From Stappia sp. ES.058 (GTDB lineage: Bacteria > Pseudomonadota > Alphaproteobacteria > Rhizobiales > Stappiaceae), in assembly GCF_900105595.1 (NCBI RefSeq), contig NZ_LT629784.1:3874501-3938500 (forward strand): DNA of 64,000 bases, in the 5' to 3' direction. Each line of letters opens with the position of its first letter. The stretch's first letter is position 1. The notes below the pieces were generated by a model that was not told the DNA's origin, made no database searches, and worked only from the letters and a program-made list of their open reading frames with translations. The translations under genes were made by a program, and so were the position numbers. This document shows, piece by piece, positions 14,213-22,334 of the stretch.

Positions 14213-15022
14213 CTATTTTTCGCTGAGGATCAAAGGCTTTGCACAGGTAGTGCAGGTCAGGGCCGCCTGTGGCTTCGCCCAGGCATTCAAGCCGCACACG
14301 CTGCAAGTGAATTTCGCGCGCGTTTGTTTTTTCTTCGGAACTTTGGTCTTTCGGCTGCGCCCTGTAGCGAAGGGGTTGGCTTTGTCGAAGCTATTGGCGG
14401 GCTCAGCGTCTATGGCTTCATGCCAATTGAAGCGCATACCGCTCTCAAAGAGCCGTGTTGCGAGTTGATCGAAAGGGCCATCCGGGATGATGTAATGCAT
14501 CACCTGTTGGCCCGTTTCCTTTCCCCCGGGGCAACCAGTATTGGAAGGGAAGAGACCGATGCGCTTCATCTCGTCACCCCAGGCTTTATCGTGATATCCG
14601 ACGCTACCGCGATTGCCTTTGCTATCGACGGGACCAAGTGTGTGCCGCCAATGGTGCGCCATCTCATGGGCAAGAATGCTGGTAGCCGAAATCGGGTGCA
14701 GTAGAGCCAAATGGACAGGGTTGAGTGCAATCTTGGCGCATCGTTCGCCACTACTGCGAACCAGGCTCTTCGGGGAATAATATCCGAGAATTCTCGTTTG
14801 GTGGGTGTAGGTAAAGATACAATCAGACAGCGCCCCGTCCCAAAAGGCGGAATTGAACTCATCGAAAATTGTGATGAATTCTTGCGGAACCTCTACAGCT
14901 GGACGGTAGTTTGTCTGCGAGCTGGCGGTAGGATTATTTTGTACAATAGAATTTTGAAAATTTTTGCCTGCAGAGACTACGCCTGATGGGGTTTTTGCAA
15001 TTTGGTTGTTTGTAGAGGTCAT
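14213..15022 (-). CDS. SprT-like zinc metalloprotease
   Basis: A 269-residue protein with a SprT-like catalytic core: SATSILAHEMAHHWRHTLGP contains HExxH, and a further histidine lies downstream (GYHDKAWGDEMKRIG). The C-terminus has a zinc ribbon (FTCSVCGLNAWA, then ALTCTTCAKPL) as in SprT/Spartan-type proteins. I chose the ATG at 15022, which has GGAGAG seven bases upstream. Chromosomal SprT proteins are shorter; copies on conjugative elements and phages are common and are proposed to act on DNA-bound proteins during transfer. Here it is the first gene of the minus-strand transfer run. Confidence 0.8.
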   Translation of the reverse strand: MTSTNNQIAKTPSGVVSAGKNFQNSIVQNNPTASSQTNYRPAVEVPQEFITIFDEFNSAFWDGALSDCIFTYTHQTRILGYYSPKSLVRSSGERCAKIALNPVHLALLHPISATSILAHEMAHHWRHTLGPVDSKGNRGSVGYHDKAWGDEMKRIGLFPSNTGCPGGKETGQQVMHYIIPDGPFDQLATRLFESGMRFNWHEAIDAEPANSFDKANPFATGRSRKTKVPKKKQTRAKFTCSVCGLNAWAKPQAALTCTTCAKPLILSEK

Positions 15023-15152
15023 TAAGCTCTCCAAGGTTTTTCATATGCCTTGGGATCGCTTTTTTGCCGCAGAAGCGCCAACAGAACGCTTGTGAAATTT
15101 TCTGCAAAAAACAGAAGCGCTCTGATAATACTTTATTTAAACGTAAAATTAC

Positions 15153-15181
15153 TTGACATAATTATGCACACAAAGTATTTA
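15153..15181 (+). promoter_or_regulatory. sigma70-type promoter of the 15.2-18.4 kb cassette
   Basis: TTGACA (15153-15158), a spacer of 17, then TATTTA (15176-15181) lie in a very AT-rich stretch 36 bases upstream of the ATG at 15217. It would drive the three plus-strand genes that follow. Confidence 0.65.
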
Positions 15182-15216
15182 TTTGTCTTATTATTTGATT
15201 AATTGATATTTAAGAG

Positions 15217-15645
15217 ATGAAAAACGGAATAAAAGAAATATATACGATTGAAGTAGACTATTATCCGGAGACAGACATACCGAAAGAGATGAATATTCGT
15301 CTTTTGACTGGCGAATTTCATAGTCCGCCCGATGGTCGACCTTCAAGTGTTGAGTTTGATGACCAGGGACGTCCGACAGAGATGGCTTGGCACCATCGAA
15401 ACCTTCTTCACCGATTTAGCGGCCCGGCAATGGTTCGTATAAATCCTGAAAACGGTGTCCATATCGCGGAGTTTTTTCGTATCGTTGTAGACGAAGAAGA
15501 AGATGTTGCCCGCGGACAGAACGAACTCAGTACGATTTTTCGCGATGAGATAACGGGCGAGGTTAAGCAAAAGATGTATGGAGGACGATACAGCAATATC
15601 AAAGGGCACACTGAAGGGTTAAAGGCGCCAAAGCCAATCCGTTGA
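15217..15645 (+). CDS. hypothetical protein, first gene of a cargo cassette
   Basis: A 142-residue soluble protein that I do not recognise. It is acidic in the middle (YNRIVV-like strand, then VVDEEEDVARGQNELSTIF) and basic at the end. The start at 15217 follows a strong promoter and an AAGAG site. Its base composition is lower in GC than the transfer genes on the left, a sign of separate origin. Two plus-strand genes follow after 56 and 3 bases, so the three form one likely operon. A regulatory or immunity-type small partner is possible; nothing in the sequence proves it. Confidence 0.6.
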   Translation: MKNGIKEIYTIEVDYYPETDIPKEMNIRLLTGEFHSPPDGRPSSVEFDDQGRPTEMAWHHRNLLHRFSGPAMVRINPENGVHIAEFFRIVVDEEEDVARGQNELSTIFRDEITGEVKQKMYGGRYSNIKGHTEGLKAPKPIR

Positions 15646-15701
15646 TTTTATTAAGAACCTAAGGCAGATTTCCCCACGCAGATAACTTGAGGGAATGTAA
15701 G

Positions 15702-16778
15702 TTGAAAGCTCGCGCAGTACGTACTTACGAAGAGTTTAGGAGACTGATACCGGATACATATATCAAAAAGCGGGCCGAACATTACGGCGAATTTAAAATG
15801 GCTGTCGGTAAAGAGTTGCAACGATTTCGCAACAACGGCAATGTCCCTCCGACGCGTACAGAAAAAGATCGCCATCAGCGCTGGCAGAACTGGCTGGCAG
15901 AGGTCGAATTCGACATATCCGCTGATACAATTAAGAACTTTGACGACGACATTGTTTACGCTTTGGCACGCGGACAATCCACTGGTGAAAATGCGCTAGC
16001 AGCTTATTACCGCCTTCATGCGCATCTGGCCGATCTTAGTTTTGCTGAGAATATCGATAAGCTTGTTTTTAATAAAACCCTGCGTGAAAAAGGAATCGTC
16101 GTTTTTGAAGCAACTCCTGGGATGCGCGCGCAAAGCGCTGAGTCGGGTTCAGAAAAGGTTGCTGAAAACCCGGCTTGCTTTTGGGGGCTCTACCCCGTTG
16201 AGGCGAAAGCCGTCTTAAGAGAAATATGTTCGTTTTCTCTTTTTGATCGCCAGCCTCCGCGCACCGGCGGGGATGTCGCTATCTTTCTTGAAGTCTCAGC
16301 GCTTTCTACTCCTGATGAGAACGGGCGGCGATATGGCTTTGGCGAGCTTGTTGTGCGGCTACTTTTCACCGGCAAGGACGTTTCATCTCTTGAGTATAAT
16401 AGTTGGTACAATAGAGAACGAAATCTGTCAGAGGGGAAATTTGCCAAACTGTTTGGTTCCGGCTCGGACACCAGCATGCGCCTTAGGTCAGAGCCAGGCT
16501 ATCTTGATGGCCGATACGAAATTCTTGAGCAGGGACATTTCCTAAAAATTCGATCCATAGAAAACGAAATCGAATTTCTAGCCCAGCTTGAATTTAACAA
16601 GCAAGAAAAGAGCCTTGTTTATGCAGATGGTGAGAGCTTGGCATCCGATACCAAGGCAGCCCTGATTTCACTCATCGAATCCGAACAATATGGCGAGAGC
16701 AATCATCTCTTAGGGTGGCTCGTTTTGAACGTCCACAAGTACCAAATCAAGCCGGTTTGCGAGAAGGTTGGAGTCTAG
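15702..16778 (+). CDS. unrecognised 358-residue protein, partner of the pentapeptide fusion
   Basis: I chose the TTG at 15702 because GAGGGA stands seven bases before it; an upstream TTG at 15687 is in frame but has no site. The protein has a helical, basic N-terminal half (TYEEFRRLIPDTYIKKRAEH, then RWQNWLAEVEFDISADTIKN) and a beta-rich C-terminal half (GDVAIFLEVSALSTPDENGR, then YGFGELVVRLLFTG) that could be a ligand-binding or lectin-like fold. There are no membrane helices, no signal peptide, and no nuclease, ATPase or protease motif that I can see. The next gene begins three bases after its stop, so the two products are probably made together. Confidence 0.65.
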   Translation: MKARAVRTYEEFRRLIPDTYIKKRAEHYGEFKMAVGKELQRFRNNGNVPPTRTEKDRHQRWQNWLAEVEFDISADTIKNFDDDIVYALARGQSTGENALAAYYRLHAHLADLSFAENIDKLVFNKTLREKGIVVFEATPGMRAQSAESGSEKVAENPACFWGLYPVEAKAVLREICSFSLFDRQPPRTGGDVAIFLEVSALSTPDENGRRYGFGELVVRLLFTGKDVSSLEYNSWYNRERNLSEGKFAKLFGSGSDTSMRLRSEPGYLDGRYEILEQGHFLKIRSIENEIEFLAQLEFNKQEKSLVYADGESLASDTKAALISLIESEQYGESNHLLGWLVLNVHKYQIKPVCEKVGV

Positions 16779-16781
16779 GTC

Positions 16782-18362
16782 ATGGCTAGCGTTTCCGAGC
16801 GAATTCAGGCTGTTGAACAGGCCGAAACAGAAAATTTTCTTGAGCTTGTGAAGATCGCGAAGCTGGACCCTTCAAAAAGCTTTCAATACGCCAACCTGCG
16901 CGGCGTAGATTTTAGCAACTGCGATCTTGGCGGCTTCAATTTCACGGGCTCGGCCCTCTCAGGAGCGAATTTCTCAGGCTGCAAAATCTCTGACGCATTG
17001 TTTGACAATGTACAACTTCAGCTCCCCGAACTTAGCCGCGCCGACGACTACGATCTTCTCATTAAGAACAGCGTAAATAGGTTCCTTTCTCAGGATGAAA
17101 TAAGAACCAAGAACAAACTGAAATCCCATTTTGAAAGCGCAATTTTTCAATCATCTCCTGAAGCGCAAATTCCTAGAAACTTGCCCGAGAAGCCTTTGGG
17201 TAGAACCATCTTGGTATCTATCGGAAAAGCGGCATCTTCCGCAGCAAAGGCGTTCGAAACTCATTGGGACGGGCCATTGGACGGTCTTGTTCTGACACCC
17301 TATGGCATAGGAGAGCCGAGTGATCGCTTTGCAGTGATCGAAGCAGGATTTCCAGTCCCCGACGGCAATGCACTGTCAGCGGCTGGGAAAATACAAAATC
17401 TAATCTCAAATCTGACGAAAGATGACCTTGTTGTCTTGCTTCTCTCACCCGGCGCGACAGCGCTCACTGCCGCCCCGATTGGCGATATTACTCTGAGCGA
17501 GTTGTCTGATTTGAACCGGCGCCTGCTATCGGTGGGCGCGTCTCTAAGCGACATGAATTTGGTTAGGTCTTATTTGACGGCACATGGCTGCGGCAGGCTC
17601 GCAAATGAAGCTTATCCCGCTCAGCTTGTAACCTTGGTTATTCATGATGGGCCGGCCGATAGTATCGCGCAGGTCGGTGGCTCCCAGACACGCGCAGTTA
17701 ATGTCACCAGCGATGAGGTGGCAGAAATCCTGCATCGGCATCGGATCGACACGCCCATTTCGGTTGATGCCGTGTTGAAAAGTCCCGATTTGGCCCCTCC
17801 CAGTCCCGACGCCCCATGCTTCCAACGAACGACAACAAAGATCGTAACCAGTTGGGATTTAATGCTCAAATATTTTGCAGATTCCGAGGTGTTGGAAGGG
17901 ACTGAGATCGTCAATCTTGGCGCGCTGGAAGGACAAGCCCAGAATATGGCGCAGGAGTTTGCAAATCGCTGCCGCGCGGTTATTGCAGAACGTCACCAGC
18001 ACCCGGTCATGTTAGTTTCAGGAGGTGAAGCAACGGTAGACTACAACGGGGGCGGTATTGGTCAGGGTGGCAGAAACGCGGAATTTTTGCTTAGCCTTGC
18101 AATTGCGCTTGATGGCCAGGCAGGGGTTTCAGCGATAGCTGTAGACACAGATGGGCACGATGGAACAATGGACGCGGCAGGAGCGTTTATAAGTCCGACA
18201 ACATTGGCTCGTGCCAGAGCATCCAATATCGATCCCCAAACATTTCTGCGCCAGCACCATTCGTTCTACTTTTTCCAGCAACTGGATGACCTCATCGTAA
18301 CCGGTCCAACAGGCACCGGTATGAGTGACTTAAGGGCAATCCTGATCGAGCCAGTGAGTTAA
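16782..18362 (+). CDS. pentapeptide-repeat / glycerate-kinase-MOFRL-like fusion protein
   Basis: A 526-residue protein with two parts. Residues about 15-80 hold a helix (AVEQAETENFLELVKIAKLD) and then pentapeptide repeats (YANLRGVDFSNCDLGGFNF, TGSALSGANFSG). From about 140 on it follows the glycerate 2-kinase (TtuD/GckA) plan: VSIGKAASSAAKAFE, then LLLSPGATAL, MNLVRSYL, and a well-kept MOFRL domain (VSGGEATV, GQGGRNAEF, DTDGHDGTMDAAGA, TGPTGTGMSDL). Compared with the ordinary enzyme at 61442-62722, several kinase-domain motifs have changed: SGGAS became SPGAT, the RKALS-RLKGGG stretch became RSYLTAHGCG, and the SGPT loop became VGGSQT. Kinase activity is therefore doubtful. The pentapeptide fusion and the mobile-element cargo position are unusual. 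Confidence 0.8.
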   Translation: MASVSERIQAVEQAETENFLELVKIAKLDPSKSFQYANLRGVDFSNCDLGGFNFTGSALSGANFSGCKISDALFDNVQLQLPELSRADDYDLLIKNSVNRFLSQDEIRTKNKLKSHFESAIFQSSPEAQIPRNLPEKPLGRTILVSIGKAASSAAKAFETHWDGPLDGLVLTPYGIGEPSDRFAVIEAGFPVPDGNALSAAGKIQNLISNLTKDDLVVLLLSPGATALTAAPIGDITLSELSDLNRRLLSVGASLSDMNLVRSYLTAHGCGRLANEAYPAQLVTLVIHDGPADSIAQVGGSQTRAVNVTSDEVAEILHRHRIDTPISVDAVLKSPDLAPPSPDAPCFQRTTTKIVTSWDLMLKYFADSEVLEGTEIVNLGALEGQAQNMAQEFANRCRAVIAERHQHPVMLVSGGEATVDYNGGGIGQGGRNAEFLLSLAIALDGQAGVSAIAVDTDGHDGTMDAAGAFISPTTLARARASNIDPQTFLRQHHSFYFFQQLDDLIVTGPTGTGMSDLRAILIEPVS

Positions 18363-18796
18363 AATTAACGAGCGATTTTTCTGTCCGGGCAGGCTCTATT
18401 GCGCTCACGCTCCACGAAACCCGGAATTCGGTTTTCGCCCATGCGGGTGACGATCCTTGACAGATTGGAATAATGCGGCGGCCTTGGCCGCCATTTTAAT
18501 ATCCGGCGCGTGGATGCCACGCGCTTGGAACCCAAAGACCAGCTTATATCAAAACCGCCGACGCCTGCCGGCTGTGGTTCAATGATCTTCCGCCGCTATT
18601 CGCGGTCTCCCGAGAAGGTCATTGACCCATCGGCGGATTTTGACCGATCGCCCTGTGTAGTCCGCGGCCTTATAGCCGCGGTCATTTTACTTGTTACAGA
18701 CCAGGGTCGCTCGCCGCTTGGCAAGGGTTCATGCGCGGGGTTTTCTCTTTGAAGGCTTCGCAGTTTTGAACCCTTTTCAGCAGTTGCGAGGCCGAT
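18363..18796. other. 434-base gene-free stretch with three strong hairpins
   Basis: No convincing gene is present. Three perfect hairpins stand out: arms 18477-18483 and 18486-18492 followed by ATTTTAAT; arms 18506-18513 and 18517-18524 with loop ATG; arms 18662-18668 and 18675-18681 followed by TCATTTTA. The first may terminate the upstream cassette. The stretch leads into the ArdA gene and could be a structured leader, a single-strand promoter of the kind known upstream of ard genes on conjugative plasmids, or an origin-like region. Confidence 0.5.
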
Positions 18797-19306
18797 ATGA
18801 CACTACTTTTTTACGCCCAACCCTACGACATTTCAGCGGTAGGATTTTATTTCGAGACGATTGAAGAATATGACAAAAAGGCCAGCGGCCTTAAAAACCG
18901 CTCCGGCGACAAGGTCGAAGAATTTGAAATCCAGTTCATTGATGGCGAAGACATCGACACCGCCTTTGCGGCGGCGTGGGGCCTTAGCCAGTGCAATATT
19001 GCGGCCTTTATCGAAGCCGCCCTTGAGTGGGAAGACGATCATAAGACCCGCTATGTCCTCGCCGTTGGTGAATGTGGCTACGATCACGAACAAGTAGCAA
19101 TCGACCCGGACCGCGTGGACATCGACATTTATCATTTGGACAGCATGAAAGAGCTGGCCGAGCAGTTTGTCGATGAAGGGTTATTCGGCGACATCCCCGA
19201 ACGGTTGCAATTTTACCTAGATTACGACGCCATCGCCCGTGATCTGGCGGTTGATTATTCAGAAACTGAAATCGCAGGCCAGCGGCTCATTTACCGCTGC
19301 GCCTGA
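18797..19306 (+). CDS. ardA: ArdA-family antirestriction protein
   Basis: A 169-residue, strongly acidic protein with the ArdA layout: an early GFYFETIEEYDKKASGLKNR, then EEFEIQFIDGEDIDTAFAAA and a late EQFVDEGLFGDIPERLQFYL, YDAIARDL. ArdA proteins mimic bent B-DNA by surface charge and inhibit type I restriction enzymes when a mobile element enters a new cell. Start ATG at 18797 has GAGG upstream. It stands before a ParB-like gene and after a region with hairpins, a typical place for early-entry genes on conjugative elements. Confidence 0.85.
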   Translation: MTLLFYAQPYDISAVGFYFETIEEYDKKASGLKNRSGDKVEEFEIQFIDGEDIDTAFAAAWGLSQCNIAAFIEAALEWEDDHKTRYVLAVGECGYDHEQVAIDPDRVDIDIYHLDSMKELAEQFVDEGLFGDIPERLQFYLDYDAIARDLAVDYSETEIAGQRLIYRCA

Positions 19307-19433
19307 TGCGCTGCCCTGATGCCAGCACAGGGCAGCGCCGCGAGTGTCTGAAACTTCAATCAGTTCCCGCGCTGTCCTCTGGTGCCATCACGCACCGATT
19401 GAAACCACTTGCATTCAACAGGAGGACAAAACC

Positions 19434-21155
19434 ATGCAACTGCAACACATCAATCTCGATCAGCTGAAGACCACTAAAATCAATGTCCGCAAGAAAGGCG
19501 GCAGCGATGTTGACGACCTCATTCCGAGCATTCGCTCGCTCGGCATTGTGCAGCCGCTACTTGTGTGGCCAAACTGCGAAGGATTTGAAATCATCGCAGG
19601 CCAGCGCCGTTACAACGCTCTCAAGAAGATCGCCCTTGATGACGGCGAAGAAAACACCGCCCAGCCCGTGCCTTGTATCATCATGGATGATGGCGACGAT
19701 GCCAAAGCCATTGAAGCATCTCTGGCCGAAAACATCGCCCGTTTGCCGATGGATGAAATCGACCAGTACAAGGCTTTTGCCGCGCTCTCCGGCAAAGGGT
19801 TGTCGCCTTCGGATATTGCCAGCCAGTTCGGCGTGAGTGAGCGCCTTGTCAATCAACGTATGGCAATCGCCAATCTTATTGCGCCTGTCTTAGACCTTTA
19901 TCGCAGCGGCGATATTCGCCCCGAAACGGTGCGGACGCTGACACTGGCAACCAAGGCACAGCAAAAAGAATGGGTACGGCTTTACAAAAGTGATGATGAC
20001 TACGCCCCGCAAGGACGCGCTCTCAAGGATTGGCTTTTTGGCGGTCAGCACATTGCCACAAGCGCGGCGCTGTTTGACTTGCCCGATTATAAAGGCGCGG
20101 TTGTCTCGGACCTCTTCGGTGAGGAAGCCTATTTTTCCGATATCGGGAAGTTCTGGTCACTGCAAAATCAGGCCATCGCCGATGCCAAAGAAAGATATCT
20201 GGCCAAAAGCTGGCGCGAAGTCATTGTCATGGATATTGGCGAGCATTGGTATAGCTGGGAACATGAAGCGACCCCGAAAGATGCAGGCGGCAGGGTCTAT
20301 ATCCAGATTAACGCCAACGGCGAAGTGGCCTGCCACGAGGGTTATCTGACCCGCAAGGAAGCCCAGAAGCTGCAACGGGTTCTCAGCGGTGAAAAAGCAG
20401 AAAAACCGCAGCGCCCCGAACTCACTGGCCCCATGCAGAATTATTTGGACCTGCACAGACATGCCGCCGTGCGCTGCCAGCTTCTATCCCATCAAGGCAT
20501 TGCTTTGCGGCTGGCCGTGGCCCAGATCATCGCAGGCTCTACCCTGTGGTCCTGCGAAGCCGACCCGCAAAAAGCTTCCAATGATGCGACCAGCGAAAGC
20601 TTAACTCACAACAAGGCACAGAGCGCCTTCATAGCCGAACGTGATGCGGTTCGCGATCTATTGGGATTGCATGATGAAGAAGGCGAGACACTGGTTGCCA
20701 AGAAAGGAGAGTTTTGGCGCAGCGCCGATTTCGACACCGTTTTTGCCAAGCTGCTCAAGATGAAAGACAAGGACGTTCAGCGCGTTTTCACCTTTGTTGT
20801 CGCTGAAACGCTGCCTGCGGCAAGCGCGGCGGTCGAGGTACTCGGCGCGATGTTCAAGACCAATATGCTTGATGTCTGGCAGGCCGATCAGACCTTTCTG
20901 GATTTGCTTCGTGACAAAGAAGCCATCAATACCGTTCTGGCCGATATTGGCGGCAAGCAAACAGCGAGCGCCCATATTGCATCAACCGCCAAGGTTCAAA
21001 AGCAGGTTATTGCCCAATATCTTGATGGCACCAGAAAACCAGCCAAAGCGAATTGGAAACCGCGCTACATGGAATTTCCAATGCGCAGCTATACAAGGCG
21101 CGGCGGCATTGATGCCATTGACCGCTATGCCAGCGTTAAAAAGCAATATAGCTGA
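19434..21155 (+). CDS. ParB/RepB/Spo0J-family protein of mobile elements
   Basis: A 573-residue ParB-like protein. The ATG at 19434 has AGGAGG upstream. The ParB N-terminal nuclease-like domain is clear: LDQLKTTKINVRKKGGSDVD, SIRSLGIVQPLLVWP, EIIAGQRRYNAL, ASLAENIARLPMDEIDQYKA, and then the helix-turn-helix KGLSPSDIASQFGVSERLVN. The long C-terminal half (about 350 residues) is the extended form found on plasmids and integrative elements; it is helical and ends in basic residues. No ParA partner is adjacent, so a role as element regulator or DNA-binding factor is as likely as partition. Confidence 0.88.
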   Translation: MQLQHINLDQLKTTKINVRKKGGSDVDDLIPSIRSLGIVQPLLVWPNCEGFEIIAGQRRYNALKKIALDDGEENTAQPVPCIIMDDGDDAKAIEASLAENIARLPMDEIDQYKAFAALSGKGLSPSDIASQFGVSERLVNQRMAIANLIAPVLDLYRSGDIRPETVRTLTLATKAQQKEWVRLYKSDDDYAPQGRALKDWLFGGQHIATSAALFDLPDYKGAVVSDLFGEEAYFSDIGKFWSLQNQAIADAKERYLAKSWREVIVMDIGEHWYSWEHEATPKDAGGRVYIQINANGEVACHEGYLTRKEAQKLQRVLSGEKAEKPQRPELTGPMQNYLDLHRHAAVRCQLLSHQGIALRLAVAQIIAGSTLWSCEADPQKASNDATSESLTHNKAQSAFIAERDAVRDLLGLHDEEGETLVAKKGEFWRSADFDTVFAKLLKMKDKDVQRVFTFVVAETLPAASAAVEVLGAMFKTNMLDVWQADQTFLDLLRDKEAINTVLADIGGKQTASAHIASTAKVQKQVIAQYLDGTRKPAKANWKPRYMEFPMRSYTRRGGIDAIDRYASVKKQYS

Positions 21156-21158
21156 TTT

Positions 21159-21779
21159 TCAGGATTTTAAGCTGTCGGCCAGCGGGTCACCGCTGGCCGA
21201 ACTTGTCTCAAGCCGCCTGATCGCTCTGACCAAACTCCATGGATGCATATTCTTTTTAGCAGCGAGATCAGACAGCGAAATCTCGTCTTGCTCCAATTTC
21301 CTCTTAGCTTCCAAAAGTTCCGTGTCACAAAGTTTCGGCGGGCGGCCCAATCGCGCGCCTCTGGCGCGGGCGGCGGCAAGCCCCTCGCGGGTACGCTCCA
21401 CCAGATGCTCTCTCTCATGCTGGGCGATGGCCGCCATAATAGAATAGACCAACCGTCCATGCCGGGTGGACGTATCGAGATTCATCGCAACTATCTGAAA
21501 TCCGATACCGCGCTCCAAAAGATCATCCGAACATTTGAGCGCGTCGAAGCTTGAGCGAAAAGCCCGGTCAATATCCCAAACGACAAGACAATCACCGCGC
21601 CGAAGGTCCGAAATAAGCTTCTCAAAAACAGGGCGCGACCTGGAAGCGGCAGATACGCGCTCCAATCGCATTTCATCGCAAATAGCTGACAAGCCATCAA
21701 TTTGACGATCAAGGCATTGGTTTTCGCGCGAAACACGCAAATATCCTATTTTCCTGCCATCGTGTGAATTTTCCTTCAT
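21159..21779 (-). CDS. small serine resolvase/invertase
   Basis: A 206-residue resolvase-family recombinase. The catalytic serine lies in KIGYLRVSRENQCLDRQIDG. The conserved core follows: DCLVVWDIDRAFRSSFDALK, then FQIVAMNLDTSTRHGRLVYS, IMAAIAQHEREHLVERTREG, and a C-terminal helix-turn-helix (LSDLAAKKNMHPWSLVRAIR). It could resolve element dimers or invert a segment. It is convergent with the ParB-like gene, with a gap of only three bases. It is distinct from the large serine recombinase at the left end of the element. Confidence 0.9.
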   Translation of the reverse strand: MKENSHDGRKIGYLRVSRENQCLDRQIDGLSAICDEMRLERVSAASRSRPVFEKLISDLRRGDCLVVWDIDRAFRSSFDALKCSDDLLERGIGFQIVAMNLDTSTRHGRLVYSIMAAIAQHEREHLVERTREGLAAARARGARLGRPPKLCDTELLEAKRKLEQDEISLSDLAAKKNMHPWSLVRAIRRLETSSASGDPLADSLKS

Positions 21780-21996
21780 CTTTCAATTATTTCAATAACT
21801 TACATATATCTAAAGAGCTGATTTCTATTTGACATAACCGACCGTTTTTGTTGCGGCTTTAAATCTTTACTTTTCCGAACCTCGTCGGCTCTCTGAAATT
21901 CTATTTTCCCTGTCATTTCAATATTTTCCCATATTTGACAGATGGAATACAAATTTGCCTTTGTTCCATTTTTAATTATCGCATTAACGGTCGTTT

Positions 21997-22332
21997 TTGC
22001 GCCGCACGTCGCAGCAGGCTGCCGTGATGGCCGCACTGGCCATGACCAGCGCGAGCGCAGCGAGCGCGACGAATTTAAATGCCGGGTATGTCCTCGACAA
22101 AATGAACAATGACCAGATGGTCAGCTACGTTTCCGGCGTAGTCGAGGGATTAGCCTATGCGCGGTTCCTGAAAGATCGCCCAAGCGAAGACGGCATGAAC
22201 TGCTTTTACGGCTGGTATGACAAGCTCGATAAGCAAGGCTGGACCAAAATGGAAGCGTGGTTTCGCCGCCATGAGGACAAACCTGTCGGCGTTCTTCTTC
22301 ATGTTCTGATCAAGAAGGAATGCGGGGAATAG
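21997..22332 (+). CDS. small secreted protein of unknown function
   Basis: A protein of 111 residues from TTG 21997, or 101 from ATG 22027. Both give a signal peptide (AAVMAALAMTSASAASA, cleavage likely before TNLNAG). The mature part (DKMNNDQMVSYVSGVVEGLA, then GMNCFYGWYDKL) resembles the small helical periplasmic fold of Rap1a/Tai-like immunity proteins, with two cysteines. This family link is by impression. In the other frame from ATG 21942 a second signal-peptide-like, lipobox-bearing start exists but stops early. Three bases after its stop the next gene begins. Confidence 0.6.
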   Translation: MRRTSQQAAVMAALAMTSASAASATNLNAGYVLDKMNNDQMVSYVSGVVEGLAYARFLKDRPSEDGMNCFYGWYDKLDKQGWTKMEAWFRRHEDKPVGVLLHVLIKKECGE

Positions 22333-22334
22333 CT

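Noticed and set aside
19434..21155. A ParABS partition locus
   Set aside because: The ParB-like protein is clear, but no ParA ATPase gene and no parS-like repeated palindrome was seen near it.
22027..22075. A short repeat GCGAGCGCAGCGAGCGCGACG as a regulatory element
   Set aside because: It lies in the signal-peptide coding part (alanine/serine codons) and is explained by codon composition.
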